Assembly (NCBI GenBank): GCA_900473915.1
Contig: UCNG01000006.1
Span: 124,001 to 188,000 of the forward strand
Length of the DNA: 64,000 nt
Reading direction: 5' to 3'
Source of the DNA: Hyphomicrobiales bacterium
Lineage (GTDB): Bacteria > Pseudomonadota > Alphaproteobacteria > Rhizobiales > Rhizobiaceae
Both the position numbers and the translations under genes were made by a program. Positions 43,135 to 51,949 of the stretch are shown here, piece by piece. The notes below the pieces were generated by a model. That model had not been told where the DNA came from and ran no database searches. It saw only the letters and a list, made by a program, of their open reading frames with translations. The first letter of the stretch is position 1, and each line of letters begins with the position of its first letter.

Positions 43135-44225
43135 CCCTTCGCCTTCTCGTGTTCGCGCATAAGACCCTGCAGAAGCCCGTTTATCCTGATTGCCGCCTGC
43201 TCAAGCGACCGTTCGTCATGTACAAAACGCCGGGCTGCTTGTCCAAGCGCCAAGGCGTCCTGTGGATTGTCGAGAAGCGATCGGATGGCGTTGGCATAGG
43301 CTTCAATGTCGCCTTCCCCGACCAGAAGACCAGTCGTGCCCGATTTGACGACTGCGGGGACGCCGGCTGTCGCCTGCGCAATAACGGGCAACCCGGCAGC
43401 CTGAGCTTCCAGATAGGCTATGCCATAGGCTTCTCCGACGCCGGGCCACACATAGATGCCGCCCGCCTGCAACAGGGCGGCGATTTCCGTTTCATTTTTC
43501 TGCCCGACCCATTCGATACGATCCCCGAACGGGGAAAAAAGCGCTTGGACAGCCGCTTTTTCGGGGCCGTCGCCGATAATGCTCAAGGTCCAGTCCCGGT
43601 CATCCATTTGCGCCAGTGCCGATGCAAGCATGTCAAAACTCGCAAATTTATCGCCTTTTCGCATCATGGCGATGGTTACAAGCCGGACGGGATTGCGGTT
43701 GGGGGGCTGTCGATAGGGTGCAACATCGATAAATGGCGGCAGAAGCGCAAGCGAAGCCTCGGGCATCAGGGTTGCAAGACCATCCCGGTCGCGCGCGGTA
43801 AAGCAGAGGTTGAGGGCGGCAGTTGCAACCGCGTCCCGGACACTTTCCTGCTCGGCCTGCCAGCCATCGGCATCGCGCTTTGCGGCATAGGAGGCTTCGG
43901 CCGTCACATAGGGTATGTCCAGTTCCTTGCAGATCGTTGGCCCAAGGAGATCGGGCGACTTGTAATAGACGTGATATGCAAACCAGAGGTCCGGCTTGGG
44001 CGTATTTTTCCAGCGTTGGCGAAGCAGCTGCAACTCATCCTCGGCTTCATTGCGCAATGCCGCGTAGGCATCAGGCGTTCTGTGAAAGCTTCTCAGATGC
44101 GAGACGACCTCCACTTCATGCCCGGCCATCTCCAGCGCCCGGATCAGCAAACGCGCCATCATCCGATCTCCTGAAGGCACAGGATGATCAGGGGACTTCA
44201 GCGGTGCATAAAAACATATCTTCAT
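43131..44225 (-). CDS. glycosyltransferase family 4 (fourth of the cluster)
   Basis: A 364-residue GT-B glycosyltransferase. It opens MKICFYAPLKSPDHPVPSGD, with GDRMMARLLIRALEMAGHEV as the usual GT4 N-terminal site and PGVGEAYGIAYLEAQAAGLP near residues 275-294 for the donor-binding EX7E region. I use the ATG at 44225; a TTG at 44234 is in frame. It starts a two-gene minus-strand unit with the deacetylase. Its acceptor is unknown, but the neighbourhood points to the same glycan as the plus-strand cluster. Confidence 0.88.
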   Translation of the reverse strand: MKICFYAPLKSPDHPVPSGDRMMARLLIRALEMAGHEVEVVSHLRSFHRTPDAYAALRNEAEDELQLLRQRWKNTPKPDLWFAYHVYYKSPDLLGPTICKELDIPYVTAEASYAAKRDADGWQAEQESVRDAVATAALNLCFTARDRDGLATLMPEASLALLPPFIDVAPYRQPPNRNPVRLVTIAMMRKGDKFASFDMLASALAQMDDRDWTLSIIGDGPEKAAVQALFSPFGDRIEWVGQKNETEIAALLQAGGIYVWPGVGEAYGIAYLEAQAAGLPVIAQATAGVPAVVKSGTTGLLVGEGDIEAYANAIRSLLDNPQDALALGQAARRFVHDERSLEQAAIRINGLLQGLMREHEKAKG

Positions 44226-44386
44226 AGTTACCAATCGTAGCCAGAATCACGAGGGCACCTTGCAACCATTTGCCGGAGGCCGCCAGACACAATAGGCGGC
44301 AAAAGCGGATCGCCGATACTTGGACTTGCTTCGGAAAAGCGGAGAAGTTTTCCACGGTGCGAGGCGCATCAACAAGGGGCTGCATC

Positions 44387-44665
44387 GTCAATGCTTTCAT
44401 CAGGTCGCTGAACTGGATTCACAAGGCTTCCCCCGGCGAAGTGGCCAATGCTGTGCCGGAGGAATATCTGCTAGGCGACCGCGCGCTTTACAAAACCGGA
44501 TTCGAGAAATCCCGCGCCATGTATTCCGAAAAGGGTCTTATTGCGGAAGACGGGTTCAAAAGCCTGTATGAAATGCTGAAGGCGCTTGATCCGGAACTGG
44601 CAAATGCAGATATCTCTTTTGCGCAGACCTTCGATCCGCGTTTCGTGGATGCCGCCAAGGCATGA
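44387..44665 (+). pseudogene. C-terminal remnant of an NMT1/SsuA-type ABC substrate-binding protein
   Basis: Only the last 90 or so residues of a nitrate/sulfonate/taurine-type binding protein remain (VNAFIRSLNWIHKASPGEVA, then AVPEEYLLGDRALYKTGFEK and the closing DPELANADISFAQTFD region). Family members are about 330 residues with a signal peptide, and nothing recognisable precedes residue VNAF. The upstream 150 bases back to the glycosyltransferase gene at 44225 show no coding sense. This is a deletion remnant, and the cut lies near 44385. The permease and ATPase partners are not in the window. Confidence 0.7.
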
Positions 44666-44743
44666 TCCCGCTTGGTGCCAACTGCCTTGACCAGAAAGGT
44701 TGCGGCAGCAAGATTTGCAACATCTGGCTGCCATTCATCCAAC

Positions 44744-46288
44744 TCAGGCTTCTGGCGAGTAACCGAAGGTCACAGCCGGGTTTTCGGCTGTTTCCACCCA
44801 GATACTCTTTGCCTGCGTATAGGCCATCAAAGCATCCTTACCGCTCGAGCGACCGTAGCCGCTGCGTCCGAAACCGCCGAACGGCGACATGACCGAAATG
44901 GTCTTATACCCATTGATCCAGAAGGTTCCGGCCCGCACGCTGGCCGCAACACGGTGAGCCCGCGCGACATTCTCGGTCCAGACAGCACCGGCCAGCCCGT
45001 AGGCATTGTCGTTGGCAAGTGCAATTGCTTCCGCTTCGTCATCGAAAGGCATCACGGCCACGACCGGGCCAAACACTTCCTCCCTGGCAATCGTCATTGC
45101 GGGATCGACACGATCGAGGATTGTCGGAGCGTAATAGTAGCCTCCAGTTTCCCGCAAAGCTTCCGGCTTTCCGCCTCCCGCCGCGAGCACCGCACCATCT
45201 GTCACGCCGTCGCGCACCATCTGGTCGATCTTCGACCATTGCCGTGCATTGTTGATCGGTCCGATATGCGAATTATCGTCATAGGGATCGCCCACAACGA
45301 TACGGCTTGCAGCATCGGCGTAACGCTCCACGAACTCCTGATGAATGGAGCGGTGAACCAGCAAACGCGAACCTGAGACGCAGCTCTGCCCCGCTCCACT
45401 GAAGATCGCCGATTGCGCGCCGATCAATGCACGGTCCATATTGGCGTCAGGGAAGACAATATTGCCGGATTTTCCGCCCAATTCGAGAATGCACGGAACA
45501 ACGTTCTTCGCGGCTGTCGCCGCGATCGCAGAACCGGCCTGCACCGAACCGACGAAAACGACGAGACCGGTGCGCGGATGGGAAATCGCAGCCTGCCCGG
45601 CAGTTGGCCCCCGCCCCGCGATTACATTCACCAGACCACGCGGCGCACCGCCCAGTTCGCACATCAAGCCGAGGATAAGCGTGGAGAGCGGTGTCAGCTC
45701 GGATGGCTTGATGACAACGCCATTGCCTGCGCAGATTGCCGGTGCGATCTGCCATCCGCCGGTAAACAGAGGCGCATTCCACGGCGTGATCTGCGTGACG
45801 ACGCCAATGGGCTCATGGCGCGTATAATTGAGATGGCTGCTCGGCACCGGAATCACATCGCCATAGAGCTTGTCGCACCAGCCAGCGTAATATTCGAACA
45901 TCTCGGCAACGCGCACGGCTTCGCCACGAATGTCGCGGATAGGACGCCCGGCAGAACGGCTTTCGATTTCGGCGATCAAAGGAGCGTGTTCGCGAATGCG
46001 CCGGGCGATCTCATTCATCACGCGACCGCGTGCCGATGCCGTCAGGGCCATCCATTCCTTTTGCGCGCGGGCGGCGCTATCCATCGCGGCATCGATAATC
46101 GACTGGTCGGCATCCTTGAAGGAAGCGAATACCTTGCCGGTTGCCGGATCGGTCAGCTTCTGTTCGTCACCGCTTCCGACGACGATTTCACCATTCACGA
46201 AACTGCCGATCTCACTCTTCGGAAAGAAGCTCTGGAAAATTTCGGCAATGCGCGCGGCCTGTACTTGGGGGTCAATTGGGTGCGTCAT
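44744..46288 (-). CDS. aldehyde dehydrogenase (NAD(P)-dependent)
   Basis: A 514-residue aldehyde dehydrogenase, full length. Visible are the N-terminal GEIVVGSGDEQKLTDPATGK oligomerisation arm, QITPWNAPL, the cofactor loop FVGSVQAGSAIA, the general base in LELGGKSGNIVF (about residues 265-276) and the nucleophile in GAGQSCVSGSRLLV. FGPVVAVMPF and the C-terminal GFGRSGYGRSSGKDALMAY complete the fold. It oxidises an aldehyde to its acid. The gene starts 12 bases after the end of the 3-hydroxyisobutyrate-dehydrogenase-like gene, so they share a transcript and probably a pathway. Confidence 0.93.
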   Translation of the reverse strand: MTHPIDPQVQAARIAEIFQSFFPKSEIGSFVNGEIVVGSGDEQKLTDPATGKVFASFKDADQSIIDAAMDSAARAQKEWMALTASARGRVMNEIARRIREHAPLIAEIESRSAGRPIRDIRGEAVRVAEMFEYYAGWCDKLYGDVIPVPSSHLNYTRHEPIGVVTQITPWNAPLFTGGWQIAPAICAGNGVVIKPSELTPLSTLILGLMCELGGAPRGLVNVIAGRGPTAGQAAISHPRTGLVVFVGSVQAGSAIAATAAKNVVPCILELGGKSGNIVFPDANMDRALIGAQSAIFSGAGQSCVSGSRLLVHRSIHQEFVERYADAASRIVVGDPYDDNSHIGPINNARQWSKIDQMVRDGVTDGAVLAAGGGKPEALRETGGYYYAPTILDRVDPAMTIAREEVFGPVVAVMPFDDEAEAIALANDNAYGLAGAVWTENVARAHRVAASVRAGTFWINGYKTISVMSPFGGFGRSGYGRSSGKDALMAYTQAKSIWVETAENPAVTFGYSPEA

Positions 46289-46299
46289 TATTCTGGCCT

Positions 46300-47187
46300 T
46301 TACTTCGATGAGACGGGTTGGAAAGCGCCCATGCGGGTGAAGTCGTCGCGGTCCTCAAGATGGCCCGAGCCAGCCCAGAGCTTCGCCACAACGGATGTCA
46401 GAGGGATGTCTGCGCCGGTGCGTTCGGCCAGTTCCTGCGCCAAGCGCACATCCTTGCGCATCAAGCCCATCGTGAAACCACTGTCGAAACGGTCGTTCAT
46501 TATCCATGTCGGAAAGTGAACCTCGCTGATCATGGATTTTCCTGACGCCGCATTCAGAACACGAAGGGCGGATTCAGGGCTTATTCCGGCGGCAAGCGCC
46601 AGTTTCAGGCCCTCGCTGGTTGTCACCATATGAGCTGCGGCAAGCAGATTGTTGACGAGCTTTGCAACATTGCCTGCACCGCTCGGTCCCACATGCAATG
46701 CCTTGGCCGCCATGGCTTCGATAACGGGTTGGGCGAGCGACAGATCCGCATCGCTGCCACCGATCATCATTGTCAGTTGGCCCGACGCAGCACCGGCCGG
46801 GCCGCCGCTCACGGGAGCGTCGAGGAAGCCATGACCAAGCGCATCGAGCTTCTGCGCGAGCGCCCGGCTGACATCCGGTTCGGACGTGGATGTATCGATA
46901 ATGACGACGCGGCTGCGCCCGGCGCCCAACTGGTGGATATGCGCATTGACGACGTTCTCGACATCACGCGCGGTTGGAAGAGAAAAAACCAGAAAATCGG
47001 ATTTTTCGAACAGCAGGTCGAGCGTGTCTGCGGGCGTCACATTCACCTTCTGAGCCAATGCCTTACGCTCTTCGGACAAATCGAATCCGAACGTAGCAAA
47101 CCCCTTTGCCGCCAGGGTCTGCGCCATGCCGAGACCCATGCTGCCGAGGCCGACCACACCGATCACCGGCGGTTCCTGTTGCGCCAT
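46300..47187 (-). CDS. 3-hydroxyisobutyrate-dehydrogenase-family NAD(P)-dependent reductase
   Basis: A 295-residue beta-hydroxyacid dehydrogenase. The Rossmann motif GVVGLGSMGLGMAQTLAAKG lies about residues 9-28, substrate-binding DAPVSGGPAGAASGQLTMMI near 123-142, and the catalytic lysine in GNVAKLVNNLLAA. I start at the ATG at 47187; upstream codons to 47325 are not family-like. The gene sits between a LysR regulator and an aldehyde dehydrogenase. An oxidation route from a 3-hydroxy acid to a semialdehyde and on to an acid is plausible, but the compound is not identified. Confidence 0.9.
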   Translation of the reverse strand: MAQQEPPVIGVVGLGSMGLGMAQTLAAKGFATFGFDLSEERKALAQKVNVTPADTLDLLFEKSDFLVFSLPTARDVENVVNAHIHQLGAGRSRVVIIDTSTSEPDVSRALAQKLDALGHGFLDAPVSGGPAGAASGQLTMMIGGSDADLSLAQPVIEAMAAKALHVGPSGAGNVAKLVNNLLAAAHMVTTSEGLKLALAAGISPESALRVLNAASGKSMISEVHFPTWIMNDRFDSGFTMGLMRKDVRLAQELAERTGADIPLTSVVAKLWAGSGHLEDRDDFTRMGAFQPVSSK

Positions 47188-47328
47188 TCCAAATCTCCAT
47201 TGTTCCTTGATCGCCTCTTTGGCAGATCGCGTTTCGAATGGAGAAAAGCTCGCACCAAAGCGCCCGGTCGCATAGCCGGTTTGCAGACAACGCTGCGTCC
47301 CGTCATGCGCAACAGCAATTCGCAAAAC

Positions 47329-48234
47329 CTATCGAAACGCTGTCATGTTGTTGGCGAGAAACCCGCTCAACCGTTCCACCGACAGCGGCAATCGGCGGCG
47401 CGCCCGCACCATGAGATGTGCACTTGCTTCCGCCAGAAGCGGGTCGGACAGTTCGCGTATGGCGACGGCCTCGCGCGCCAGTTCGGTGGATACGGCGAAG
47501 CGGGGCAGAAACGATATGCCAAGTCCCGCAATCACGAACCGCCTCAAGACATCGATCGACGTCGTTTCGACCAGAGGCGAAATCGCAAAACCGCGATCGG
47601 CTGCAACCCGCGTGACAAGCTGGGTAATGCCATGGCCCGGTCCCAGCAGCGCGTTGGGCAAGCCCGCGCAATCGGCCAGTTCCAGCCGTTCCTTTGCCAA
47701 TACCGGATGGCCCGGCGGCGCGATCACGCAGAGCGGCTGTTTGGAAATGGCAAGCGACCGAACCCGGGCGTCCGTCAGCGGATTATAGGCGATGCCAATA
47801 TCAGCGTCTCCGTTGGCAATCCCATCCAGAACGCTCTGCGTGCCGCCAAGCTGCAGATCGTACTGCACGTCTGGATAGATTCCGACGAAGGAACCGAGAC
47901 CATGTTGCAGAATATCAGCGAGAAACCCTTCGCCGCACAAAATGCGGACACGTCTTTGCTGCACGCCCTTAAGGAAGCCCAGTTGCTCTCTCAGGAGACC
48001 ATGCTCTTCCAGAACCCGTCTGCTATGTTCCAAAACCAGCTCGCCAGCTTCGGTCAAAGCCATGCCGCGTGCGTTTCGTTCAAACAGGGGCAAACCAATC
48101 TTGCGCTCTGTTTCGGCAATCTGACGGCTCACCACTGAAGGCGCAACATTCACATGCTCGGCGGCACCTCGAATCGACCCGATCCGGACCACCGCCATGA
48201 ACATGCGCAATTCTTTCGCATCAAGTGTTTCCAT
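47329..48234 (-). CDS. LysR-family transcriptional regulator (in amidohydrolase-dehydrogenase run)
   Basis: A 301-residue LysR regulator. The N-terminal helix-turn-helix is in METLDAKELRMFMAVVRIGS, followed by VNVAPSVVSRQIAETERKIG (about residues 24-43), with the effector domain after residue 90. Unlike the other LysR genes in the window it is not divergent; it lies 63 bases after the amidohydrolase gene and 141 bases before the dehydrogenase gene on the same strand. It may regulate the whole minus-strand run. No palindrome stood out in the two gaps. Confidence 0.9.
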   Translation of the reverse strand: METLDAKELRMFMAVVRIGSIRGAAEHVNVAPSVVSRQIAETERKIGLPLFERNARGMALTEAGELVLEHSRRVLEEHGLLREQLGFLKGVQQRRVRILCGEGFLADILQHGLGSFVGIYPDVQYDLQLGGTQSVLDGIANGDADIGIAYNPLTDARVRSLAISKQPLCVIAPPGHPVLAKERLELADCAGLPNALLGPGHGITQLVTRVAADRGFAISPLVETTSIDVLRRFVIAGLGISFLPRFAVSTELAREAVAIRELSDPLLAEASAHLMVRARRRLPLSVERLSGFLANNMTAFR

Positions 48235-48297
48235 GGCACTATGTTGCCTGGTTGGTATCCGGGATCAAGGGAAGGTGCGAACAAGGCCGGGCAGCCA

Positions 48298-49458
48298 TCA
48301 GCTTGACGCCAGTTCACTCGCGACCAGCTTGATCCAGAAATTGGCGCCTATCGGCAGGAGGACGTCATTGAAATCGTAATATGGCGAATGCAGACCCGGA
48401 TTGCGTCCCTCACGACGGCTGCCGAGCCAGAAGTAACAACCCGGCTTCTCTTGCAGCATGAAAGCGAAATCTTCAGCGGCCATGCTTGGCGCCACATCAA
48501 GAACCTTGAGGCCAAGATCGGGTGAACCGGCGAGTTCACGGATTTTGCGGGCATTGCCTGCCGTATTGATCGTTGAAGGATAACGTTTTTCGTAATCGAC
48601 ACGTGCCGTACAGCCAAAACCTTCGGCGATAGAAGTGGCAAGTTCCTGCATCCGGCGGGCAATCATTTCCCCGACATCGGGCAAGAACCAGCGGGTGGTT
48701 CCACGGATAATCATGCTTTCCGGGATGACGTTCCAAGCGTCCCCGCCATGCATCTGCGTCACGGAAACAACGGCGGATTCGAGCGGCGAAACATTGCGGC
48801 TGGCAATCGTCTGCAATGCCGTGACCAACTGCGCGGCGGCGACAACAGGGTCGGCGCCTTCATGCGGCATCGCCCCGTGCGCTCCCTTGCCAGTCAGCTC
48901 AATCTCGAATGTTCCGAAAGCTGCCATCATCGCATCGTCGCGGGCCACGCAGGTCCCGACGTCGAGTGCCGGCCAGTTGTGCAAGCCGTAAACCGCGTCG
49001 ACTGGAAAGTCCGTGAACAGCCCCTCCCGCACCATCTCGCGGCCACCGCCTTCGTTTTCCTCTGCCGGTTGGAAAATGAAGCGTACGGTACCGTCAAATT
49101 CAAGCTTGCTGACAGCTTTTGCTGCAGCCAGAGCCATGGTTACGTGTCCGTCATGACCGCAGGCGTGCATTTTGCCGGGCTTCTCCGACGCGTAAGCAAC
49201 ACCGCTCTTTTCCGTGATCGGCAAAGCATCCATATCCGCCCGGATGCCGATAGCGCGTTTCGATGTTCCGCGCGTCAGGCTGCCGATCACGCCCGTTCCC
49301 GCATAGCCCGGGCGAACATCGAAACCCCAGAGTTGAAGCTTTTCCGCAATAAAGGCAGCAGTGCGATTTTCCTCGAAAGCTAGCTCGGGGTGCCGATGCA
49401 GATCATGCCGCCAGTCCGTTGCTTCCGCAATGTCGGCTTCACTGAGAAAAACAGCCAT
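48298..49458 (-). CDS. M20-family metallo-amidohydrolase (hippurate hydrolase-like)
   Basis: A 386-residue zinc amidohydrolase of the M20D group. The start has WRHDLHRHPELAFEENRTAA, then the metal ligands in GIRADMDALPI (about residues 72-82), MHACGHDGHVTMALAAAKA (with the catalytic-site histidines), and EENEGGGREMVREGLF. It hydrolyses N-acyl amino acids or similar amides. The gene precedes the LysR and two dehydrogenases and follows two membrane proteins on the same strand. The suggested logic is import of an acylated compound, cleavage, then oxidation of the product; the transported compound is inferred. Confidence 0.92.
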   Translation of the reverse strand: MAVFLSEADIAEATDWRHDLHRHPELAFEENRTAAFIAEKLQLWGFDVRPGYAGTGVIGSLTRGTSKRAIGIRADMDALPITEKSGVAYASEKPGKMHACGHDGHVTMALAAAKAVSKLEFDGTVRFIFQPAEENEGGGREMVREGLFTDFPVDAVYGLHNWPALDVGTCVARDDAMMAAFGTFEIELTGKGAHGAMPHEGADPVVAAAQLVTALQTIASRNVSPLESAVVSVTQMHGGDAWNVIPESMIIRGTTRWFLPDVGEMIARRMQELATSIAEGFGCTARVDYEKRYPSTINTAGNARKIRELAGSPDLGLKVLDVAPSMAAEDFAFMLQEKPGCYFWLGSRREGRNPGLHSPYYDFNDVLLPIGANFWIKLVASELASS

Positions 49459-49478
49459 AGAACAATTCCCTATATATT

Positions 49479-49500
49479 AGAGCGGCTCCGGAAATGCTCC
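49479..49500. repeat. dispersed repeat, short remnant
   Basis: AGAGCGGCTCCGGAAATGCTCC joins the first half-stem start and the last bases of the repeat seen at 39552-39650 and 56801-56900, as if the middle had been deleted. It lies upstream of the amidohydrolase start. Confidence 0.4.
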
Positions 49501-49536
49501 AGGCAGGCCCGCTGATCGGGCCTGCCATGAAGCAGT

Positions 49537-50052
49537 TTAGCCCGTGATACGCAATGTCAGATCGGCGACGACCACCGAACCGAGATAGGTGCCGATCATC
49601 ACGCAGATAGCGACAACGACAATCTTCCAGCCGGAACGGCGGGCAATCTCGAATTCGTTGCGTGTCAATGCCAGGCCACCATAGGCCAGCGCCGGTGTTG
49701 CCAGGGCCAGAAAGTTCAGTTCTCCCACCTTCGCCAGAACAAACTCCGATCCGGGAACGCCAGGAATGGTGATGACAATGGCAATGAGGGAAACCCAGGC
49801 TACACTCGGCAGATAGAAAGGCATATAGCGCGCAAGGATCAAGCCGCCGATAGACGCAGCATAAAGCACCGCCATGCCCGGTAGGGCCTGAGCGGGTGTC
49901 ACTCCCGTTCCGACCCAGTTCGCGACCAGTCCGAGAAAGCAGGCAATCACCAGAAGCAAGGCATTTTCGGCAATATCGATCTTGCGCTCGTCAGTCGTCT
50001 CGACAGACAGGGTCAGATTGTCGATCGTGTTCTTCACTGATTTCGAAGTCAT
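49537..50052 (-). CDS. small integral membrane protein, partner of DUF3100 protein
   Basis: A 171-residue membrane protein with a 25-residue hydrophilic head (MTSKSVKNTIDNLTLSVETT, then DERKID) and about five hydrophobic helices from residue 27 to the end. I do not recognise a named family with confidence. The ATG at 50052 has GGGAG upstream (AGGGAGAGACTG) and follows the DUF3100 stop by 11 bases. The two membrane proteins and the M20 amidohydrolase form a conserved-looking operon, so this protein may be the second subunit of a carrier for the hydrolase's substrate. No catalytic motif is visible. Confidence 0.75.
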   Translation of the reverse strand: MTSKSVKNTIDNLTLSVETTDERKIDIAENALLLVIACFLGLVANWVGTGVTPAQALPGMAVLYAASIGGLILARYMPFYLPSVAWVSLIAIVITIPGVPGSEFVLAKVGELNFLALATPALAYGGLALTRNEFEIARRSGWKIVVVAICVMIGTYLGSVVVADLTLRITG

Positions 50053-50063
50053 CAGTCTCTCCC

Positions 50064-50882
50064 TTACGCCGCGTCGCGATATTCTTCGGGGCGGCATTTT
50101 TTATAGAGCCATTCCGTCAACGGCAACGCCACAAACAGGCCGACATAGAGTCCCGTCGCATAGGTGAGGATGTTGCTGGCAGCGGCCAGGGCCAGAATGA
50201 GGTCCTTCTGTTCCGGCAAGACACTGACCAGACCGCCCGTGCAGGCCGCGAGCATGCTGCCCGAACCGACACCGCATGACATGGCCAAGGCGCGAAAATC
50301 AAAAAGCCCCAGACTGTTGACGAGCGGCGGCATCAAGGCAAAAACGAACGTCCCAATCAGCGTTCCGGTAGCGTAGACGCCCATCACGCCTGCACCTTCC
50401 GGACTGTCCAGGCCATATTTATCGGCAATCAGCGCCAGATTGGGCTCCCGGTCAATCGAATAGGTCGCGCCGATGGTTTCGCGTCCCATGCGCAGCAGGA
50501 AAACGGCGATAGGAAAGGCGACGGCAATGGTTCCTAGATTGCCGATTTCCTGCAGAATGAGAGCCGGTCCGGCAGCAATGATGTTCTCGATCTGAGGGCC
50601 GACAGTCGTGCCGAACTTGGCAATGAACGGCATGATGGCAATGGTGATCATAGTGCCTGACAGCTTAACGGAGTCAGATTTCAGAACTTTCCCCGTCGCC
50701 TTCAGAATATTCGGATTGAGAATGACGCCAAGAGCAAAGGCGTAGAGCATCGGCAGGAAGATTACGGAACCGATGCCGATGGATATTTTCTGAATGCCGA
50801 TCAGTTCCGAAATACAGATGATTGCCAGTACGAACGCGTGCAACCAGATATGGCGCATCGCAAATATATTGTTCCCCTTCAC
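50064..50882 (-). CDS. DUF3100-family integral membrane protein
   Basis: A 272-residue membrane protein with eight or so hydrophobic helices. Conserved-looking segments are FLPMLYAFALGVILNPNILK (about residues 43-62), FGTTVGPQIENIIAAGPALI, the GRETIGATYSIDREPNLALI loop, and SCGVGSGSMLAACTGGLVSV with CGVGSGSM in the C-terminal half. It probably belongs to the DUF3100 family. I place the start at the GTG at 50882 because a perfect AAGGAGG stands 5 bases upstream; the ATG in IFAMRHIW would be too late. It heads the minus-strand run to 44744 and is 180 bases from the divergent AraC gene. Transport of an N-acyl compound is inferred from its hydrolase neighbour. Confidence 0.75.
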   Translation of the reverse strand: MKGNNIFAMRHIWLHAFVLAIICISELIGIQKISIGIGSVIFLPMLYAFALGVILNPNILKATGKVLKSDSVKLSGTMITIAIMPFIAKFGTTVGPQIENIIAAGPALILQEIGNLGTIAVAFPIAVFLLRMGRETIGATYSIDREPNLALIADKYGLDSPEGAGVMGVYATGTLIGTFVFALMPPLVNSLGLFDFRALAMSCGVGSGSMLAACTGGLVSVLPEQKDLILALAAASNILTYATGLYVGLFVALPLTEWLYKKCRPEEYRDAA

Positions 50883-51062
50883 GCGGGCCTCCTTGTTTTT
50901 CTCATACGCGCTATGCTTCAGTATGATGAGTTTGGATCGAAGTACCAGCCTCAGGGGTAGGAACACAGCGTTGCTCTTGCAACAACGGCGGCGAGCTGCC
51001 GAGCGCTCGCGGCCCCAAAGCCGCCCTTTACGAGACGGATTCGCAGACGATATATCTCCCCC

Positions 51063-51869
51063 ATGCAACGCAATCGGTATCACCATTTGGGCTGGCTCCA
51101 TGGTATCGAGCTTTTCGAAGCCGCTCTCAGCAGCCAGACCTTTGCCCGCCACGCCCATGAGGGTTTTGCCATCGGTGCGATCGCCGAGGGGACTGGCGGC
51201 TATTATTGTCGGGGCGAAAGCATGGTGCTGCCCGCCGGCTCGCTGTCCCTCATGAACCCCGGGGAACCGCACACCGGCCACGCGCCAGCCGGCAGGGTGC
51301 GATACAATATGCTTTATGCGTCCGAAGAGGCGGTGCGCGCTGTACTGGGGCTGCGTGACCTGCGCGGTTTTGCAGAGATCGCGCCCCGGGATCGTGGACT
51401 TAAGTTGACGAAGGCATTGACGCGGCTCGCTCTCTACCTGAATGGCGCGCTGCCGTCCGACGCCCGGCTGGGAGCCGAAGAGTCCGTCCACGCGGTGTTG
51501 GCGCAGGCCTTCGCCCGTTACGGCCGGGCGGAATTGCGCAAACCGGGTGACGAGCCTGCTGCTATTCGGGTTCTGCTGGAGCGGATCGAGGCCGGTGTCG
51601 CTGCGGGCGAAGAACTCAGCCTGTCCCGCCTGGCGGATCAGGTTGGGCTCAATCCATCTTACCTGATCCGCAGCACCAGCCGCGCCACTGGACTGACGCC
51701 GCATGGTCACGTGTTGCGCGCTCGCGTGGATCACGCCCGCCGCCTGTTGTTGAACGGCTTTTCCGCTGCCGAGGCAGCCGTCGCTGCCGGGTTCTGCGAT
51801 CAGGCCCACCTGATCCGGCAATTCCGCCGCTACTATGGGGTGACGCCCGGGGCATTGATCCGGCATTAG
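51063..51869 (+). CDS. AraC-family transcriptional regulator
   Basis: A 268-residue regulator. Residues 5-160 are a cupin-like sensor (HLGWLHGIELFEAALSSQTF, with SLMNPGEPHTGHAPAGRVRY) and residues 165-268 the double helix-turn-helix, seen in LSLSRLADQVGLNPSYLIRS and FCDQAHLIRQFRRYYGVTPG. It is divergent from the DUF3100 gene and 80 bases before a DUF2000 gene on its own strand. AraC-DUF2000 pairs are common in bacteria. It could control both the DUF2000 gene and the divergent amidohydrolase operon. Confidence 0.9.
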   Translation: MQRNRYHHLGWLHGIELFEAALSSQTFARHAHEGFAIGAIAEGTGGYYCRGESMVLPAGSLSLMNPGEPHTGHAPAGRVRYNMLYASEEAVRAVLGLRDLRGFAEIAPRDRGLKLTKALTRLALYLNGALPSDARLGAEESVHAVLAQAFARYGRAELRKPGDEPAAIRVLLERIEAGVAAGEELSLSRLADQVGLNPSYLIRSTSRATGLTPHGHVLRARVDHARRLLLNGFSAAEAAVAAGFCDQAHLIRQFRRYYGVTPGALIRH

Positions 51870-51949
51870 AGCCGCATCCCTAAGGTCAATTTTGTCCAAG
51901 ACGGCCCGCCATGCGGCATGGCATGGCATGGCTCGAAAGGACCCATGGA

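Noticed and set aside
44672-46519. Long plus-strand open frames opposite the aldehyde dehydrogenase
   Set aside because: They lie opposite a gene with intact catalytic Cys and Glu motifs, and they have no domain of their own.
50883-51929. Upstream extension of the DUF3100 frame to about 621 codons
   Set aside because: The extension runs antisense through the AraC gene and lacks hydrophobic helices. A perfect AAGGAGG sits before the GTG at 50882.
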